64,000 bases of DNA from positions 620,001-684,000 of the forward strand of contig MGWH01000002.1 of NCBI GenBank assembly GCA_001800905.1. The letters run 5' to 3'. Positions 52,624 through 63,002 of the stretch are shown one piece after another; the first letter of the stretch is position 1; each line of letters starts with the position of its first letter. This stretch comes from Flavobacteria bacterium GWA2_35_26. Its GTDB lineage: Bacteria > Bacteroidota > Bacteroidia > Flavobacteriales > Flavobacteriaceae. The notes under the pieces were generated by a model. The model saw nothing but the letters and a program-made list of their open reading frames with translations. It had not been told where the DNA came from and did not search any database. The position numbers and the translations under genes are program-made.

Positions 52624-53331
52624 ATGAAATACAATAGAATTCTTCTGAAATTAAGTGGCGAAGCTTTAATGGGCGATTTAAACTACGGAATTGACCCGAA
52701 AAGATTAGCAGAATATGCGGCTGAAATCAAACAAATTCATGACAAAGGAGTGGAAATTGCCATTGTAATTGGGGGTGGTAACATCTTTAGAGGAGTTGCT
52801 GGTGTAAGTTCAGGAATGGATCGCGTTCAAGGCGATTATATGGGGATGTTAGCAACCGTAATTAATGGAATGGCTTTGCAAGGCGCTTTGGAAGACAAAG
52901 GAATGAAAACGCGTTTGCAAACTGCTTTAAAAATGGAATCTATTGCAGAGCCGTATATCAAAAGAAGAGCCGTTCGTCACTTAGAAAAAGGAAGAATTGT
53001 AATCTTTGGAGCTGGAACTGGAAATCCTTATTTTACTACTGATACTGCAGCTGTTTTACGTGGAATTGAAGTCAATGCAGATGTGATTTTAAAAGGAACT
53101 CGTGTGGATGGAGTGTATGATTGCGATCCTGAGAAAAATGCCAGTGCCGTTAAATTTGATTACATCTCTTTTGAAGATGTATTGAGCAAAGGATTGAATG
53201 TAATGGATACCACAGCCTTTACTTTAAGTCAGGAAAATGAATTACCAATTGTAGTTTTTGACATGAACAAAGAAGGCAACCTAATTAAAATTTGCGAAGG
53301 CGAAAATATAGGAACTGTAGTTAACATTTAA
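52624..53331 (+). CDS. pyrH: uridylate kinase
   Basis: A 235-residue amino-acid-kinase-family enzyme that phosphorylates UMP with ATP. N-terminal [10 protein letters not shown], the G-G-G-N-I-F-R-G motif at ~49-56 and D-T-A-A-V-L-R near 142 are typical. A -7 element TATATTTG (52594-52601) lies 22 bp before the ATG. frr follows after 75 bp, a usual pairing. Confidence 0.97.
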   Translation: MKYNRILLKLSGEALMGDLNYGIDPKRLAEYAAEIKQIHDKGVEIAIVIGGGNIFRGVAGVSSGMDRVQGDYMGMLATVINGMALQGALEDKGMKTRLQTALKMESIAEPYIKRRAVRHLEKGRIVIFGAGTGNPYFTTDTAAVLRGIEVNADVILKGTRVDGVYDCDPEKNASAVKFDYISFEDVLSKGLNVMDTTAFTLSQENELPIVVFDMNKEGNLIKICEGENIGTVVNI

Positions 53332-53406
53332 TAAAAAACAGAATCAACTTCTCAGACAATTAGACCAAAAAGATCTGAAAATCTGAAAATATAAATAATC
53401 TGAAAA

Positions 53407-53970
53407 ATGACTGAAGAAATTGAATTTATATTAGATAGTACCAAAGAATCTATGGAAGGTTCTATTGAGCATTTAGGAAAAGCTTTTGTAAATATTCGTG
53501 CTGGAAAAGCTTCTCCAGCCATGTTAGGAAGTGTGTTTGTAGACTATTATGGTTCGGCTACACCGCTTTCGCAAGTATCTAAAATCAGTATTCCTGACGC
53601 AAGAACGATTACATTACAGCCTTTTGAAAAAAACATGTTGCAAGCAATTGAAAAAGCAATCATGATTGCTAATTTAGGCTTCAACCCAATGAATAATGGA
53701 GATGTAATTATCATTAGTGTACCGCCTTTAACAGAAGAAAGACGACGTGAATTAGCAAAACAAGCCAAGGCGGAAGCAGAAGATGCTAAGATTGGAGTTA
53801 GAAATGCACGTAAAGATGCCAATACCGATATCAAAAAATTAGAAAAAGACGGAACTTCGGAAGACGTTTGTAAAAGCGCTGAAGACGAGGTTCAGAACTT
53901 AACTAATGCTTACATCAAAAAAATCGACGAACTTCTTGCAGAGAAAGAAGTAGAAATTATGAAAGTGTAA
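53407..53970 (+). CDS. frr: ribosome recycling factor
   Basis: A 187-residue RRF that, with EF-G, splits post-termination ribosomes. R-A-G-K-A-S-P-A-M-L at ~31-40, the hinge and the three-helix bundle with V-P-P-L-T-E-E-R-R-R-E-L near 105-116 match the family. Length is the usual ~185. It ends 22 bp before a strong terminator. Confidence 0.97.
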   Translation: MTEEIEFILDSTKESMEGSIEHLGKAFVNIRAGKASPAMLGSVFVDYYGSATPLSQVSKISIPDARTITLQPFEKNMLQAIEKAIMIANLGFNPMNNGDVIIISVPPLTEERRRELAKQAKAEAEDAKIGVRNARKDANTDIKKLEKDGTSEDVCKSAEDEVQNLTNAYIKKIDELLAEKEVEIMKV

Positions 53971-53991
53971 GGTTAGCCTATATATAAAATT

Positions 53992-54038
53992 AAAATCCGC
54001 CATAGTTGTATGGCGGATTTTTTTTATCTGTACTTTTG
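53992..54038 (+). terminator. frr terminator overlapping the promoter of the DUF5686 gene
   Basis: Stem AAATCCGCCATA/TATGGCGGATTT (loop GTTG) with a T run to 54025 ends frr. The same segment holds the next promoter: TTG (54006-54008) in the loop, a 22-bp spacer and a perfect -7 element TACTTTTG (54031-54038). Terminator and promoter are interlocked. Confidence 0.75.
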
Positions 54039-54057
54039 TATGGCAAAATTGGTTTAT

Positions 54058-56544
54058 ATGAAGTATTTGTTTGGTATTCTTTTATTGTTCTCGCTTTCCC
54101 TTCAAGCGCAGTTTCAACTGAGCGGCATTGTAAAAGACGCCAATACTACTTTGCCTTTAGCTTTTGCTACTATTTCTAGCGCGGGGGGAGCATACACACT
54201 CTCAGATGTTGATGGCAAATTTACCATTAACACATTAGCTCCTATTCGGGAATTTACCATTTCTTATATTGGTTACGACAAAAAAATAACTACAGTTGAA
54301 AATGGCAAATCATTTTATCTGATTGCCTTGCAACAAAACACCAACAATTTACAAGAAGTTCTCATTCCCCGAGAAAATCCTGCAGTAGCCATTATTAGAA
54401 AAGCGATTGCTTTAAAAGAACAGAATGATCCACAAAAAAGGATCTCGGCTTTTGAATTTAAATGCTACAATTCGCTTGTAATTACAGCCAATCCTGACTC
54501 AATCAGTGCTAAAATTGACACTTTGATCACCCCTAAAAAAAGTATCAAAATAGATTCTTCGAATTACAAATTCAAAAAAATGATTCAGAATCAACATTTG
54601 TTTCAAACTGAAAAAGTGTCCTTGTACCAATATAAAAACAACCACCTAAAAGAAACTATTTTAGGTTCCAAAATGGCAGGGTTAAAGCAACCTATTTATG
54701 AAATTCTTGGGTTTAAACTTCAGTCCTTTTCCATTTATGATTCGAATTACGAATTATTTGAAACCAAATACAACAGTCCAATTGCTAAAGATGCCTTAAA
54801 GGAATACAAATACCAATTGCTAGATTCAACTGAAATTGAAGGTAGAAATGTGTACCTAATTCATTTTAAAAACAAGAAAAAAAACAAAGTAAAGGGACTT
54901 GAAGGCGTGCTTTATATTGATCAAAACACATTTGGTATTGCGAAAGCAATTATGCGCATCAAAGGCGTTTTGGACATTAGCGGCACGCATGACTTTAATT
55001 TTCTACCTCAAGAAAATATCTGGTTTCCTTCTAAAAAATCGTTTAAAATAGTAAAAGGCAATAACGACGATAAGCTACAGCTTCTAGGAGGTACAGTACA
55101 ATTTGAAGGCGACACCGAAAAGGACTTTAAACCCAGAAAAAAAGGAGCTTCCGATTTTATTTATTTGTTTTCAAAAAGTGCTAATTTCGAAATTCAATTG
55201 AATCAACCTGTCGAATTAAAAAAAGGGGCAATTGCTTTAGAAATAAGCAAAGAAGCTACTGATAGAAATGACGAATTTTGGAATACCTATCGAAAAGACA
55301 GTTTAGACATTCGAAGTAAACGAACTTATACTGTATTGGATAGCATCTCCATTAAAAATAATTTCGAGCGTAAATTAACAATTGGTCGCCGACTAATAAA
55401 TGGCTTTATTCCTGCTGGTCCAATTGATTTAGATCTTCGCAAATTTTTTAGTTTTAACAACTATGAAGGGTTTCGAATTGGCCTTGGCGGAACAACCAAT
55501 GATCGCTTTTCTAAGACCATTCGTATGGAAACGTATACTGCCTACGGAACCAAAGATGGAACTTTTAAGTACAATATCGGAATTGGAACACGACTCAGTG
55601 AACCCACTAATTCATGGATTGGAATAGCCTACACTGATGATGTACGGGAAATTGCAAGTACAGTATATGCAATCGAAAAACGCGGATTTAAAATTTATGA
55701 CCCCAGACCTTTTAATATTAGCACTTTCTACAATTACAAAAATTGGAGAGCCTATTTTGAAACCAAATTGATCCCAAAAACAGAAAGTATCTGGGAAGTC
55801 GCTACAGCAAAAGTGGAACCGAAATTTGGCTACAGTTACCTAGTAAATGGTAAATCGTACACCAATTACAACATGACAACCGCAATGGTTTCTTTAAAAT
55901 GGAGTCCGTTTAGTGACTATATGCAAACCCCAACGGGAAGAGTTGAAGTAGAAAAACGATTCCCTAACTTCACTTTTCAGTTGACAAAATCCATCACAAA
56001 CGGCGAGTTAAACGATTTCTCATTTGGTAAAATTGACCTGAAAACCGAATATGAAAAAAAACAACTCAACGGCCAAAAAACAAGCATACTGGTTCAAGGA
56101 GGCTATGCTTTTGGCGATTTACCGCTAACCCATTTGTATAGTATTTCTCCAAATAATATTACCAAAGAAACAATTATGCAACGTATTACAATTGCGGGTA
56201 AAAACAGTTTTGAAACCATGTTTTACAACGAATTTTTCTCGAGCGAATACTTGTATTTTCAAATAAAACATGGCTTTCAACGCATCACACTTTTCAAAAA
56301 AGTAAAACCGTCTTTTGTTTTTGTAACTCGAATAGCGTGGGGAAATTTACATCATGCCGAGCGACATAAAGGGTTAGAATTCAAAACACTGAATCAAGGA
56401 TACTTTGAATCAGGAGTTGAATTAAACCAAATCTATAAAGGACTAGGGCTCGTTGGTTTTTATCGCTACGGACCAAATGGGTTACTCAAATTGGAAGATA
56501 ATATAGCTATCAAATTGAGCTACATTTTAGACCTAGGGTTTTAA
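54058..56544 (+). CDS. DUF5686 outer-membrane protein with carboxypeptidase-like N-domain
   Basis: An 828-residue exported protein: signal peptide (1-17, ends S-L-Q-A-Q), a carboxypeptidase-regulatory-like beta-sandwich (~20-105, with A-T-I-S-S-A and F-T-I-S-Y-I-G-Y), then a DUF5686 region (~120-830) ending in a long beta-barrel-like stretch (final L-D-L-G-F). The family is common in Bacteroidota; its role is not established. The start is ATG 54058; the ATG at 54040 would lie upstream of the predicted transcription start. The 3' end overlaps the convergent antiporter gene by 12 bp. Confidence 0.87.
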   Translation: MKYLFGILLLFSLSLQAQFQLSGIVKDANTTLPLAFATISSAGGAYTLSDVDGKFTINTLAPIREFTISYIGYDKKITTVENGKSFYLIALQQNTNNLQEVLIPRENPAVAIIRKAIALKEQNDPQKRISAFEFKCYNSLVITANPDSISAKIDTLITPKKSIKIDSSNYKFKKMIQNQHLFQTEKVSLYQYKNNHLKETILGSKMAGLKQPIYEILGFKLQSFSIYDSNYELFETKYNSPIAKDALKEYKYQLLDSTEIEGRNVYLIHFKNKKKNKVKGLEGVLYIDQNTFGIAKAIMRIKGVLDISGTHDFNFLPQENIWFPSKKSFKIVKGNNDDKLQLLGGTVQFEGDTEKDFKPRKKGASDFIYLFSKSANFEIQLNQPVELKKGAIALEISKEATDRNDEFWNTYRKDSLDIRSKRTYTVLDSISIKNNFERKLTIGRRLINGFIPAGPIDLDLRKFFSFNNYEGFRIGLGGTTNDRFSKTIRMETYTAYGTKDGTFKYNIGIGTRLSEPTNSWIGIAYTDDVREIASTVYAIEKRGFKIYDPRPFNISTFYNYKNWRAYFETKLIPKTESIWEVATAKVEPKFGYSYLVNGKSYTNYNMTTAMVSLKWSPFSDYMQTPTGRVEVEKRFPNFTFQLTKSITNGELNDFSFGKIDLKTEYEKKQLNGQKTSILVQGGYAFGDLPLTHLYSISPNNITKETIMQRITIAGKNSFETMFYNEFFSSEYLYFQIKHGFQRITLFKKVKPSFVFVTRIAWGNLHHAERHKGLEFKTLNQGYFESGVELNQIYKGLGLVGFYRYGPNGLLKLEDNIAIKLSYILDLGF

Positions 56545-58803
56545 AATCAATACTGAAGGAACTCCGCTTAACCAATCACTTTGAGAATCCACTAACGATT
56601 TCCAACTTTCAAGGCTAATGACCATAATATCTTGCGAGGCCAAGAACTCTTTCTTCATGGTGTCTTCTTCCATCAAATGAATGTTATTAGGATATTTATT
56701 TTCCAATGATTCCATAGCACTTTGTACTACAAAATTAGTTGGAATGTCACCGTTCACATCAAATATTTCAATTTTAGAATTGTTATTGAAGATTAATTTT
56801 TGAGCATAATCAAATAAGAAAGAATCCTCAGAGGTGAAAATAGGAATAAAAACTCGATTTACATTTTGCAAGTCTTTATCAATTAAAATACCCAATGGCA
56901 TTTTTGTTTTCGATATAATTTGTCGCGTTCTTTCATCAAAAGGAGAATTTTCAAAAAGTCCTTCTTTACCAGTAAACTTATCAATTAAACGATCCGGATT
57001 AATAATTCGAGTAGTAAATCCAATTACTTTTCCTAAAAGTGTTCCTTCAAAAATCGATTTCCCTAAACCAACCAACAATAAGTCATAATCTCCTTGATTT
57101 GCCACATCAGCAATCTCAGTTTCGATGTCCATCGTCGCTTTAAACAACGTGTCTATTTCTTGATTTAGTGTTTTGGACTCTTCTAGTAAGCTAACAAAAC
57201 TCTCTTTTTCAATTTCTTCGGTATTAAAGGTGTGCATTTCGTCACTTAAATACAAATGCATGGCTGTTACTGATGCTGCTTTTTTTTGTTTCTTAGTTAA
57301 ACTGTTGGCTAAACGCAATAATGATTTCCCTTTTTCATCATTACCAAATGAAATCAACACCTTATACTTATTGCTATTGACAATTATTTCGGGCACTTCG
57401 GCCTCTTTATCTTTAAAAATAAAATTGATGAAGTCAAGGGCGGGTCCCGTCATAAAAGTGGTAACCAAAGCCATAATCACCATCATGGTAAATACTTCAG
57501 GCGTTAGCACTTTCAATTCTAAACCAATGTTCAATACAATCAATTCCATCAACCCTCTGGTATTCATCAAAGCACCAATAGTGAAACTATCTCTCCAGGA
57601 TTGACCAACAAATTTCGCAGCTAAGGCACTTCCAAAGAACTTTCCAACTACAGCCACCAAGATAATAAAGCCGGTAACTTTCCATAAATAAGGATCGTTA
57701 ATCAACCCGATTTCAGTTTTTAAACCTGTAAAAACAAAAAACAAAGGCAATAACAAAATCAAAGAAACATCTTCAACTTTTTCTATAAAAATAGTTCTGA
57801 ATTTAGTTACATCCGGCATGATTGCGCCTGTCATAAATGCACCAAATAAGGCATGAATCCCAATTACTTCGGTCGCATAGGATGAAATTATCAGGGTGAG
57901 AAAAAAGATAGCCACAACCGGTTTTACTAAGGTATCTTTAGATCCGTACAATTCACCTATACGTTTCAAAAAAGGCTTTACAATGAACAGCATAACCAAA
58001 ACGTACACTACTGCTAAACCAATAATATAAAGAGAACTTACAAAGGTTCCTGCTTTTACAATTGCAATTACAACGGCTAACAAACACCAAGCGGTGATAT
58101 CATCGGCGGCGGCACATGTTATAGCAATCGCGCCTAATTTTGTTTTATGGAGTCCACGTTCTTGAACTATTCGAGCCAATACTGGAAAGGCGGTAATACT
58201 CATTGCAATTCCCATAAATAAGGCAAAAGACAAAAATTTAACCCCTTCAGGTGCAAATCGATTATATACAAAATAAGATAATCCTATTCCTAATGCAAAC
58301 GGAATTACAATACTGGCGTGGCTGATAACAACGGCCTCATTGGCTTTATTTTTTAATACTTTCAAGTCCAATTCCATCCCAATTACAAACATGAAAAGTA
58401 TCAAACCGATCTGACTTAAAAATTTTAAATTTCCTAAAGATTCTACTGGAAATAAAGTGGCTGAAAATTCTGGAAAATACATTCCTAATAAAGAGGGGCC
58501 TAATACAATTCCGGCAATAATTTCGCCAATCACTGTAGGTTGACCAATTTTTTTAAACACCCAACCAAAAAAGCGAGCTACAATAATGATAGTTACTATT
58601 TGGGCTAAAAGTATGGCTAATGGATCTTGTAGATTATGTAACATAGAAGCTACGAAATCATTCCAAGAACCATTTTCGCTAGCAGTTGAAACTATTGCTT
58701 TGTTTAGTTCAAGAAACTTTCCCTCCTTAATAATCCAATAAATAAGCGCACTAAAACCTCCAGTTACTGCGATGTAAAATGCTGCATTTTTATAATTTTT
58801 CAT
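56533..58803 (-). CDS. CPA2-family cation:proton antiporter with C-terminal USP-like domain
   Basis: A protein of ~756 residues (from ATG 58803): about 12-13 transmembrane helices (~1-455) forming a Kef/NapA-type exchanger, with the conserved A-D-D-I-x-A-W near 232 on helix 5, then a cytoplasmic domain (~470-756) with universal-stress-protein-like character instead of the usual TrkA/RCK domain. It probably exchanges K+ or Na+ for protons. An in-frame GTG at 58830 gives 765 residues. The ATG is preferred because a -7 element TATATTTG lies on the minus strand at 58845-58852, and the GTG would sit near the transcript's first bases. Confidence 0.9.
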   Translation of the reverse strand: MKNYKNAAFYIAVTGGFSALIYWIIKEGKFLELNKAIVSTASENGSWNDFVASMLHNLQDPLAILLAQIVTIIIVARFFGWVFKKIGQPTVIGEIIAGIVLGPSLLGMYFPEFSATLFPVESLGNLKFLSQIGLILFMFVIGMELDLKVLKNKANEAVVISHASIVIPFALGIGLSYFVYNRFAPEGVKFLSFALFMGIAMSITAFPVLARIVQERGLHKTKLGAIAITCAAADDITAWCLLAVVIAIVKAGTFVSSLYIIGLAVVYVLVMLFIVKPFLKRIGELYGSKDTLVKPVVAIFFLTLIISSYATEVIGIHALFGAFMTGAIMPDVTKFRTIFIEKVEDVSLILLLPLFFVFTGLKTEIGLINDPYLWKVTGFIILVAVVGKFFGSALAAKFVGQSWRDSFTIGALMNTRGLMELIVLNIGLELKVLTPEVFTMMVIMALVTTFMTGPALDFINFIFKDKEAEVPEIIVNSNKYKVLISFGNDEKGKSLLRLANSLTKKQKKAASVTAMHLYLSDEMHTFNTEEIEKESFVSLLEESKTLNQEIDTLFKATMDIETEIADVANQGDYDLLLVGLGKSIFEGTLLGKVIGFTTRIINPDRLIDKFTGKEGLFENSPFDERTRQIISKTKMPLGILIDKDLQNVNRVFIPIFTSEDSFLFDYAQKLIFNNNSKIEIFDVNGDIPTNFVVQSAMESLENKYPNNIHLMEEDTMKKEFLASQDIMVISLESWKSLVDSQSDWLSGVPSVLILKP

Positions 58804-58969
58804 ACCTCCTAAGCGTACTTTATCTTTCACAAAGATGTAAAAATCAAATATAGCAATAATAATAGGAATACAAATAGTAACCTAAATTTAATCTTACATA
58901 AAATACAACTCCAAAAAGAATAAAATTAACCCACTTTCCCTACCTTTGCAACGCTTAAAAAACAAATTA

Positions 58970-61390
58970 ATGATCAAGTGGTTTAGTTTAGGTTTTTGGG
59001 AATTGTTTGCCCGAATCGTCCTTAGAAATAGGATTTTAATGTTATCCATCGTGGTAATCATTACTGGATTGTTGGCAACCCAATGGAAAAATATTCATTT
59101 TAGCCATACCGAAGCCAATATGCTACCCGATGACAATGTGGTCAATGTAGAATATAATGCGTTTCTAAATAAATTTGGCGAAGAAGGAAACCTCATCATT
59201 ATTGGAATCAAAGACGAAGCGATTTTTACACCTAAAGCGTTTGCCTCTTGGACCAAATTAATGAATCAACTAAAAAAAGACCAAGCTGTTGATCTTGCTA
59301 TTTCGATTAACGATTTGCAACAATTACAGCGCAATGATTCGCTTGAAAAATTTGAGTTAATTCCTTTTGTAGATCCTAAGAAAACGGGAAACCAATCCTA
59401 TCTCGCCCAACTTAAAAAAACACTTTTTGCCGATTTGCCATTTTACGAAGGGCTGCTTTTTAATAAAAAATCAGGCAGTATTCGCTCGGCGATTTATTTA
59501 GATAAAAAAATTGTGAATACGCCTGCGCGAAAAGATTTTGTTCTAGAACGCTTAGTTCCGGCAGTAGAAGCTTTTGAAAAAGAAACCAATATTGATTTAC
59601 GCGTTTCGGGCATGCCTTACATACGGACGCTGAATGCGCAAACCATTGTCAAAGAAATTGGACTATTCATTGGTGCCTCTTTACTAGTTACCTCATTGCT
59701 TTTCTTTTTCTTTTTTAGAAGTTTTAGAGCCACTTTAATCTCGATGATTATTGTAATTATTGGCGTAATGTGGTCGTTTGGTTTCTTGGGACTATTCAAC
59801 TATGAAATTACGGTTTTGACTGCATTAGTTCCTTCATTAATTATTGTCATCGGAATTCCGAATTGCATTTTCTTGACCAATAAATACCATCAAGAATACA
59901 AAGTACACGGTAATAAAGCCAAAGCCTTGCAACGGGTTACCACCAAAATTGGTATGGCGACTTTAATGACCAATGTTACTACTGCTATCGGTTTTGCCAC
60001 TTTTGTTGCTTCAAACAACCAACTTTTATTGGAATTTGGAGTGGTCACTTCTATCAACATTATCGGGCTGTTCTTTTTGTGCATTATTGTGATTCCTATT
60101 TTTCATAGTTACATCCCTGCGCCTATTGACCGACATACCAGACATTTGGATCGGGGTTCAGTAAAACGCTTTATGGACTGGATTTTACGCAATGTGAAAT
60201 ACAATCGATTTTCGATTTATGTAGCCGCTATTGTGTTGCTTGTTTTCGGAATTATCGGGGTATTCCAAATGCGGATATCAGGCAGTTTGATTGAAGACAT
60301 GCCTAAAAAAGAACCGTTTTTTGAAGACATTGTCTTTTTTGAAAAAGAATTTGACGGCGTGATGCCTCTCGAAATCATGATCGACACCAAACGCAAAAAA
60401 GGGGTAATGAAATTATCTACGCTCAAGCGAATGGAGGAATTGGAACAAACCATCGAGGAAATGCCAGAGTTGTCCAAAACGATGTCCATTGTCAATTTAG
60501 TTAAATATTCGAAACAGGCCTATTACAACGGCAACCCAGAATACTACGAATTGCCTACTTCACAAGAGCAGTCTTTTATTTTATCGTATGCCAAAAATGC
60601 GACCAAAAACAACAAAGACAATTTGATGAAGAGTTATGTGGACTCCACCGGACAATATGCTCGTATCACTACTTTTATGCGTGATGAAAATGGCGGTAAA
60701 ATTCCTGAAATCGAGGCGGAGATTCGAAAAGAAGCTGACAAATTATTTCCACCCGATCGCTATCATGTAACGATTACCGGAAAAGCCTTGGTGTTCCAAA
60801 AAGGAACGGGTTATCTTTTAGACAACTTGCTTTCCTCTTTGATTTTTGCATTTTTCTTGACGGCATTATTAGTTGCTTTTATGTTCCGATCGTTCAAAAT
60901 GGTATTGGTTTCTATCATTCCTAATTTGTTGCCCTTGTTGTTAACGGCTGGAATTATGGGCTTTTTGGATATTCCGTTAAAACCATCCACGATTTTAGTT
61001 TTCGGAATTGCATTTGGACTTTCGGTAGATGATACGCTGCGCTTTTTGGCCCAATACCGAGAGGAATTAAGGAAAAACAATTGGAAAATTCGCAAGTCGG
61101 TGTATGCTACTTTTAATGAATCGGGATTGAGTATGTTTTATACTTCGATTGTGTTGTTCTTTGGATTTTCGGTATTTATGCTGTCGAGTTTTGGTGGAAC
61201 GATTGCTTTGGGCGGATTGATTTCCCTAACTTTATTATTTGGGATGTTGTCCAATTTAATGTTGTTGCCGGCATTAGTATTGACGTTGAACAAAACATTG
61301 GCTAACGAACAGGAATTTATCGAGCCGAAAATTGACATTATTGAACATTCAGACGAAGAGATAGACAATCTCGAAAAAGAACAGCTCTAG
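58970..61390 (+). CDS. MMPL/RND-family exporter (sterol-sensing-domain-like)
   Basis: An 806-residue membrane protein with two MMPL halves, each with one N-terminal helix, a large extracytoplasmic loop and a five-helix bundle (~225-390 and ~620-790). The second half contains F-G-I-A-F-G-L-S-V-D-D-T near 685, with the Asp pair used for proton coupling. Such proteins export lipids or hopanoid-type molecules; substrate unknown. The start is ATG 58970, because the -7 element TACCTTTG (58941-58948) occupies the upstream frame. It is followed by a REP-like element. Confidence 0.9.
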   Translation: MIKWFSLGFWELFARIVLRNRILMLSIVVIITGLLATQWKNIHFSHTEANMLPDDNVVNVEYNAFLNKFGEEGNLIIIGIKDEAIFTPKAFASWTKLMNQLKKDQAVDLAISINDLQQLQRNDSLEKFELIPFVDPKKTGNQSYLAQLKKTLFADLPFYEGLLFNKKSGSIRSAIYLDKKIVNTPARKDFVLERLVPAVEAFEKETNIDLRVSGMPYIRTLNAQTIVKEIGLFIGASLLVTSLLFFFFFRSFRATLISMIIVIIGVMWSFGFLGLFNYEITVLTALVPSLIIVIGIPNCIFLTNKYHQEYKVHGNKAKALQRVTTKIGMATLMTNVTTAIGFATFVASNNQLLLEFGVVTSINIIGLFFLCIIVIPIFHSYIPAPIDRHTRHLDRGSVKRFMDWILRNVKYNRFSIYVAAIVLLVFGIIGVFQMRISGSLIEDMPKKEPFFEDIVFFEKEFDGVMPLEIMIDTKRKKGVMKLSTLKRMEELEQTIEEMPELSKTMSIVNLVKYSKQAYYNGNPEYYELPTSQEQSFILSYAKNATKNNKDNLMKSYVDSTGQYARITTFMRDENGGKIPEIEAEIRKEADKLFPPDRYHVTITGKALVFQKGTGYLLDNLLSSLIFAFFLTALLVAFMFRSFKMVLVSIIPNLLPLLLTAGIMGFLDIPLKPSTILVFGIAFGLSVDDTLRFLAQYREELRKNNWKIRKSVYATFNESGLSMFYTSIVLFFGFSVFMLSSFGGTIALGGLISLTLLFGMLSNLMLLPALVLTLNKTLANEQEFIEPKIDIIEHSDEEIDNLEKEQL

Positions 61391-61460
61391 CCCCGATAGC
61401 AGCGACATCCTTTTACTTTTTTCTTGAAAAAGTAAAAGATACAGCGGATAGCGGGAAATA
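61391..61460 (+). repeat. REP-like intergenic palindromic element
   Basis: Directly after the exporter stop codon, a hairpin of 12 perfect base pairs (CTTTTACTTTTT at 61410, AAAAAGTAAAAG at 61427) is flanked by two GC-rich arms that share GATAGC (CCCCGATAGCAGCG and CAGCGGATAGCGGG). The layout resembles dispersed REP-type elements of Flavobacterium that I recall from intergenic regions. It may also stop transcription. Confidence 0.5.
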
Positions 61461-61533
61461 GCTTCTCTAAAAAAACAAAAACAATTATATTTGCAGCTCA
61501 GAAAAGCTGATTTTTAATACCAATACCATACAA

Positions 61534-62967
61534 ATGAAACACACTAAAGTTAAAGACTTACTAAACAGTACCACAACACTTCAAGAAGTAAATGCAAAAG
61601 GATGGGTAAGAACTTTTAGAAACAATCAATTTATTGCGTTGAACGATGGTTCGACAATTAACAATATTCAGTGTGTAGTGGATTTTGAAAACACGCCTGA
61701 AGATACTTTAAAACGCATCACAACTGGAGCTTCAGTTTCGGTTACAGGTAGTTTAGTAGAAAGCAAAGGTGCGGGTCAGAAATACGAAATTCAAGTGGCC
61801 AAATTGGAAATCCTAGGCGATTCAGACGCGGAGAAATTCCCAATGCAACCTAAGAAACACTCTTTGGAATTCTTGCGTGAAAATGCGCATTTAAGAGTTA
61901 GAACTAATGCTTTTGGCGCGATTATGCGTGTGCGTTCGGTATTAGCGCATGCGGTACATACTTATTTTCAAGAAAAAGGTTTTGTGTATGTGAATACGCC
62001 AATTATCACGGGATCAGATGCTGAAGGAGCTGGCGAAATGTTCAAAGTAACCGCTTTGCCTTTTGACAACACCCCAAGAACCGAAGACGGAAAAGTAGAT
62101 TACAAAAAAGACTTTTTTGGAAAAGAAACCAACTTAACGGTTTCAGGACAATTAGAAGGCGAAACCTTTGCCATGGCTTTGGGCCAAATTTATACTTTCG
62201 GTCCTACTTTTAGAGCTGAAAACTCAAACACATCTCGTCACTTGGCAGAATTCTGGATGATTGAACCTGAAGTAGCGTTCAATGATTTAGATGACAATAT
62301 GGACTTGGCTGAAGATTTTATTCAGTACGTAATTAAATACACCATGGACAAATGTCCAGACGATTTGAAATTCTTAGAAAGTCGTTTGTTAGACGAAGAA
62401 AAACAAAAACCACAAGCGGAACGTAGCGAAATGGCGTTGTTAGACAAATTAAACTTTGTATTGGAAAACAATTTCAAACGTGTATCGTATACAGAGGCAA
62501 TCGAAATTTTAAGAGAATCTACTCCGAATAAAAAGAAAAAATTCAGTTATATCATTGACGAATGGGGTGCCGATTTACAATCGGAACACGAGCGCTATTT
62601 AGTAGAAAAACACTTCAAATGTCCGGTAATTTTGTTTGATTACCCTGCTAATATAAAAGCATTTTACATGCGTTTGAACGAAGACGGTAAAACGGTTCGC
62701 GCTATGGACATCCTTTTCCCAGGTATTGGAGAAATAGTAGGAGGTTCGCAACGTGAGGAACGTTATGATGTCTTGGTTGAAAAAATGAAAGCTTTGGGTA
62801 TTGACGAAGAAGAATTATGGTGGTACTTGGATACACGTCGATTCGGATCTGCAGTGCACTCTGGTTTCGGACTTGGATTTGAACGTTTGGTGTTGTTTGT
62901 AACAGGTATGACTAACATTCGTGACGTGATTCCTTTCCCAAGAACACCAGGTAGTGCGGAATTCTAA
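61534..62967 (+). CDS. asnS: asparaginyl-tRNA synthetase
   Basis: A 477-residue class IIb synthetase. N-terminal OB-fold (~15-115, with G-W-V-R-T-F-R), motif 2 F-R-A-E-N-S near 230 and motif 3 with G-L-G-F-E-R-L near 445, plus the S-G-Q-L-E-G-E loop, are all present. The -7 element TATATTTG lies at 61486-61493. In relatives rpoN commonly follows asnS; here a GxxExxY gene lies between them. Confidence 0.97.
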   Translation: MKHTKVKDLLNSTTTLQEVNAKGWVRTFRNNQFIALNDGSTINNIQCVVDFENTPEDTLKRITTGASVSVTGSLVESKGAGQKYEIQVAKLEILGDSDAEKFPMQPKKHSLEFLRENAHLRVRTNAFGAIMRVRSVLAHAVHTYFQEKGFVYVNTPIITGSDAEGAGEMFKVTALPFDNTPRTEDGKVDYKKDFFGKETNLTVSGQLEGETFAMALGQIYTFGPTFRAENSNTSRHLAEFWMIEPEVAFNDLDDNMDLAEDFIQYVIKYTMDKCPDDLKFLESRLLDEEKQKPQAERSEMALLDKLNFVLENNFKRVSYTEAIEILRESTPNKKKKFSYIIDEWGADLQSEHERYLVEKHFKCPVILFDYPANIKAFYMRLNEDGKTVRAMDILFPGIGEIVGGSQREERYDVLVEKMKALGIDEEELWWYLDTRRFGSAVHSGFGLGFERLVLFVTGMTNIRDVIPFPRTPGSAEF

Positions 62968-62968
62968 A

Positions 62969-62991
62969 TTTCTCGCCACAAAGTCGCTAAG
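62969..62991 (+). repeat. left inverted repeat of the GxxExxY cassette
   Basis: TTTCTCGCCACAAAG followed by TCGCTAAG, right after the asnS stop. Its reverse complement resembles the repeats at 63393-63465, so the GxxExxY gene is bracketed by inverted degenerate copies. Confidence 0.45.
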
Positions 62992-63002
62992 CCCCCAAGC
63001 AT

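Noticed and set aside
58804..58809. AGGAGG directly before the antiporter ATG as a Shine-Dalgarno sequence
   Set aside because: It is only about one base from the ATG, too near for pairing, and Bacteroidota ribosomes largely do not use Shine-Dalgarno sites.
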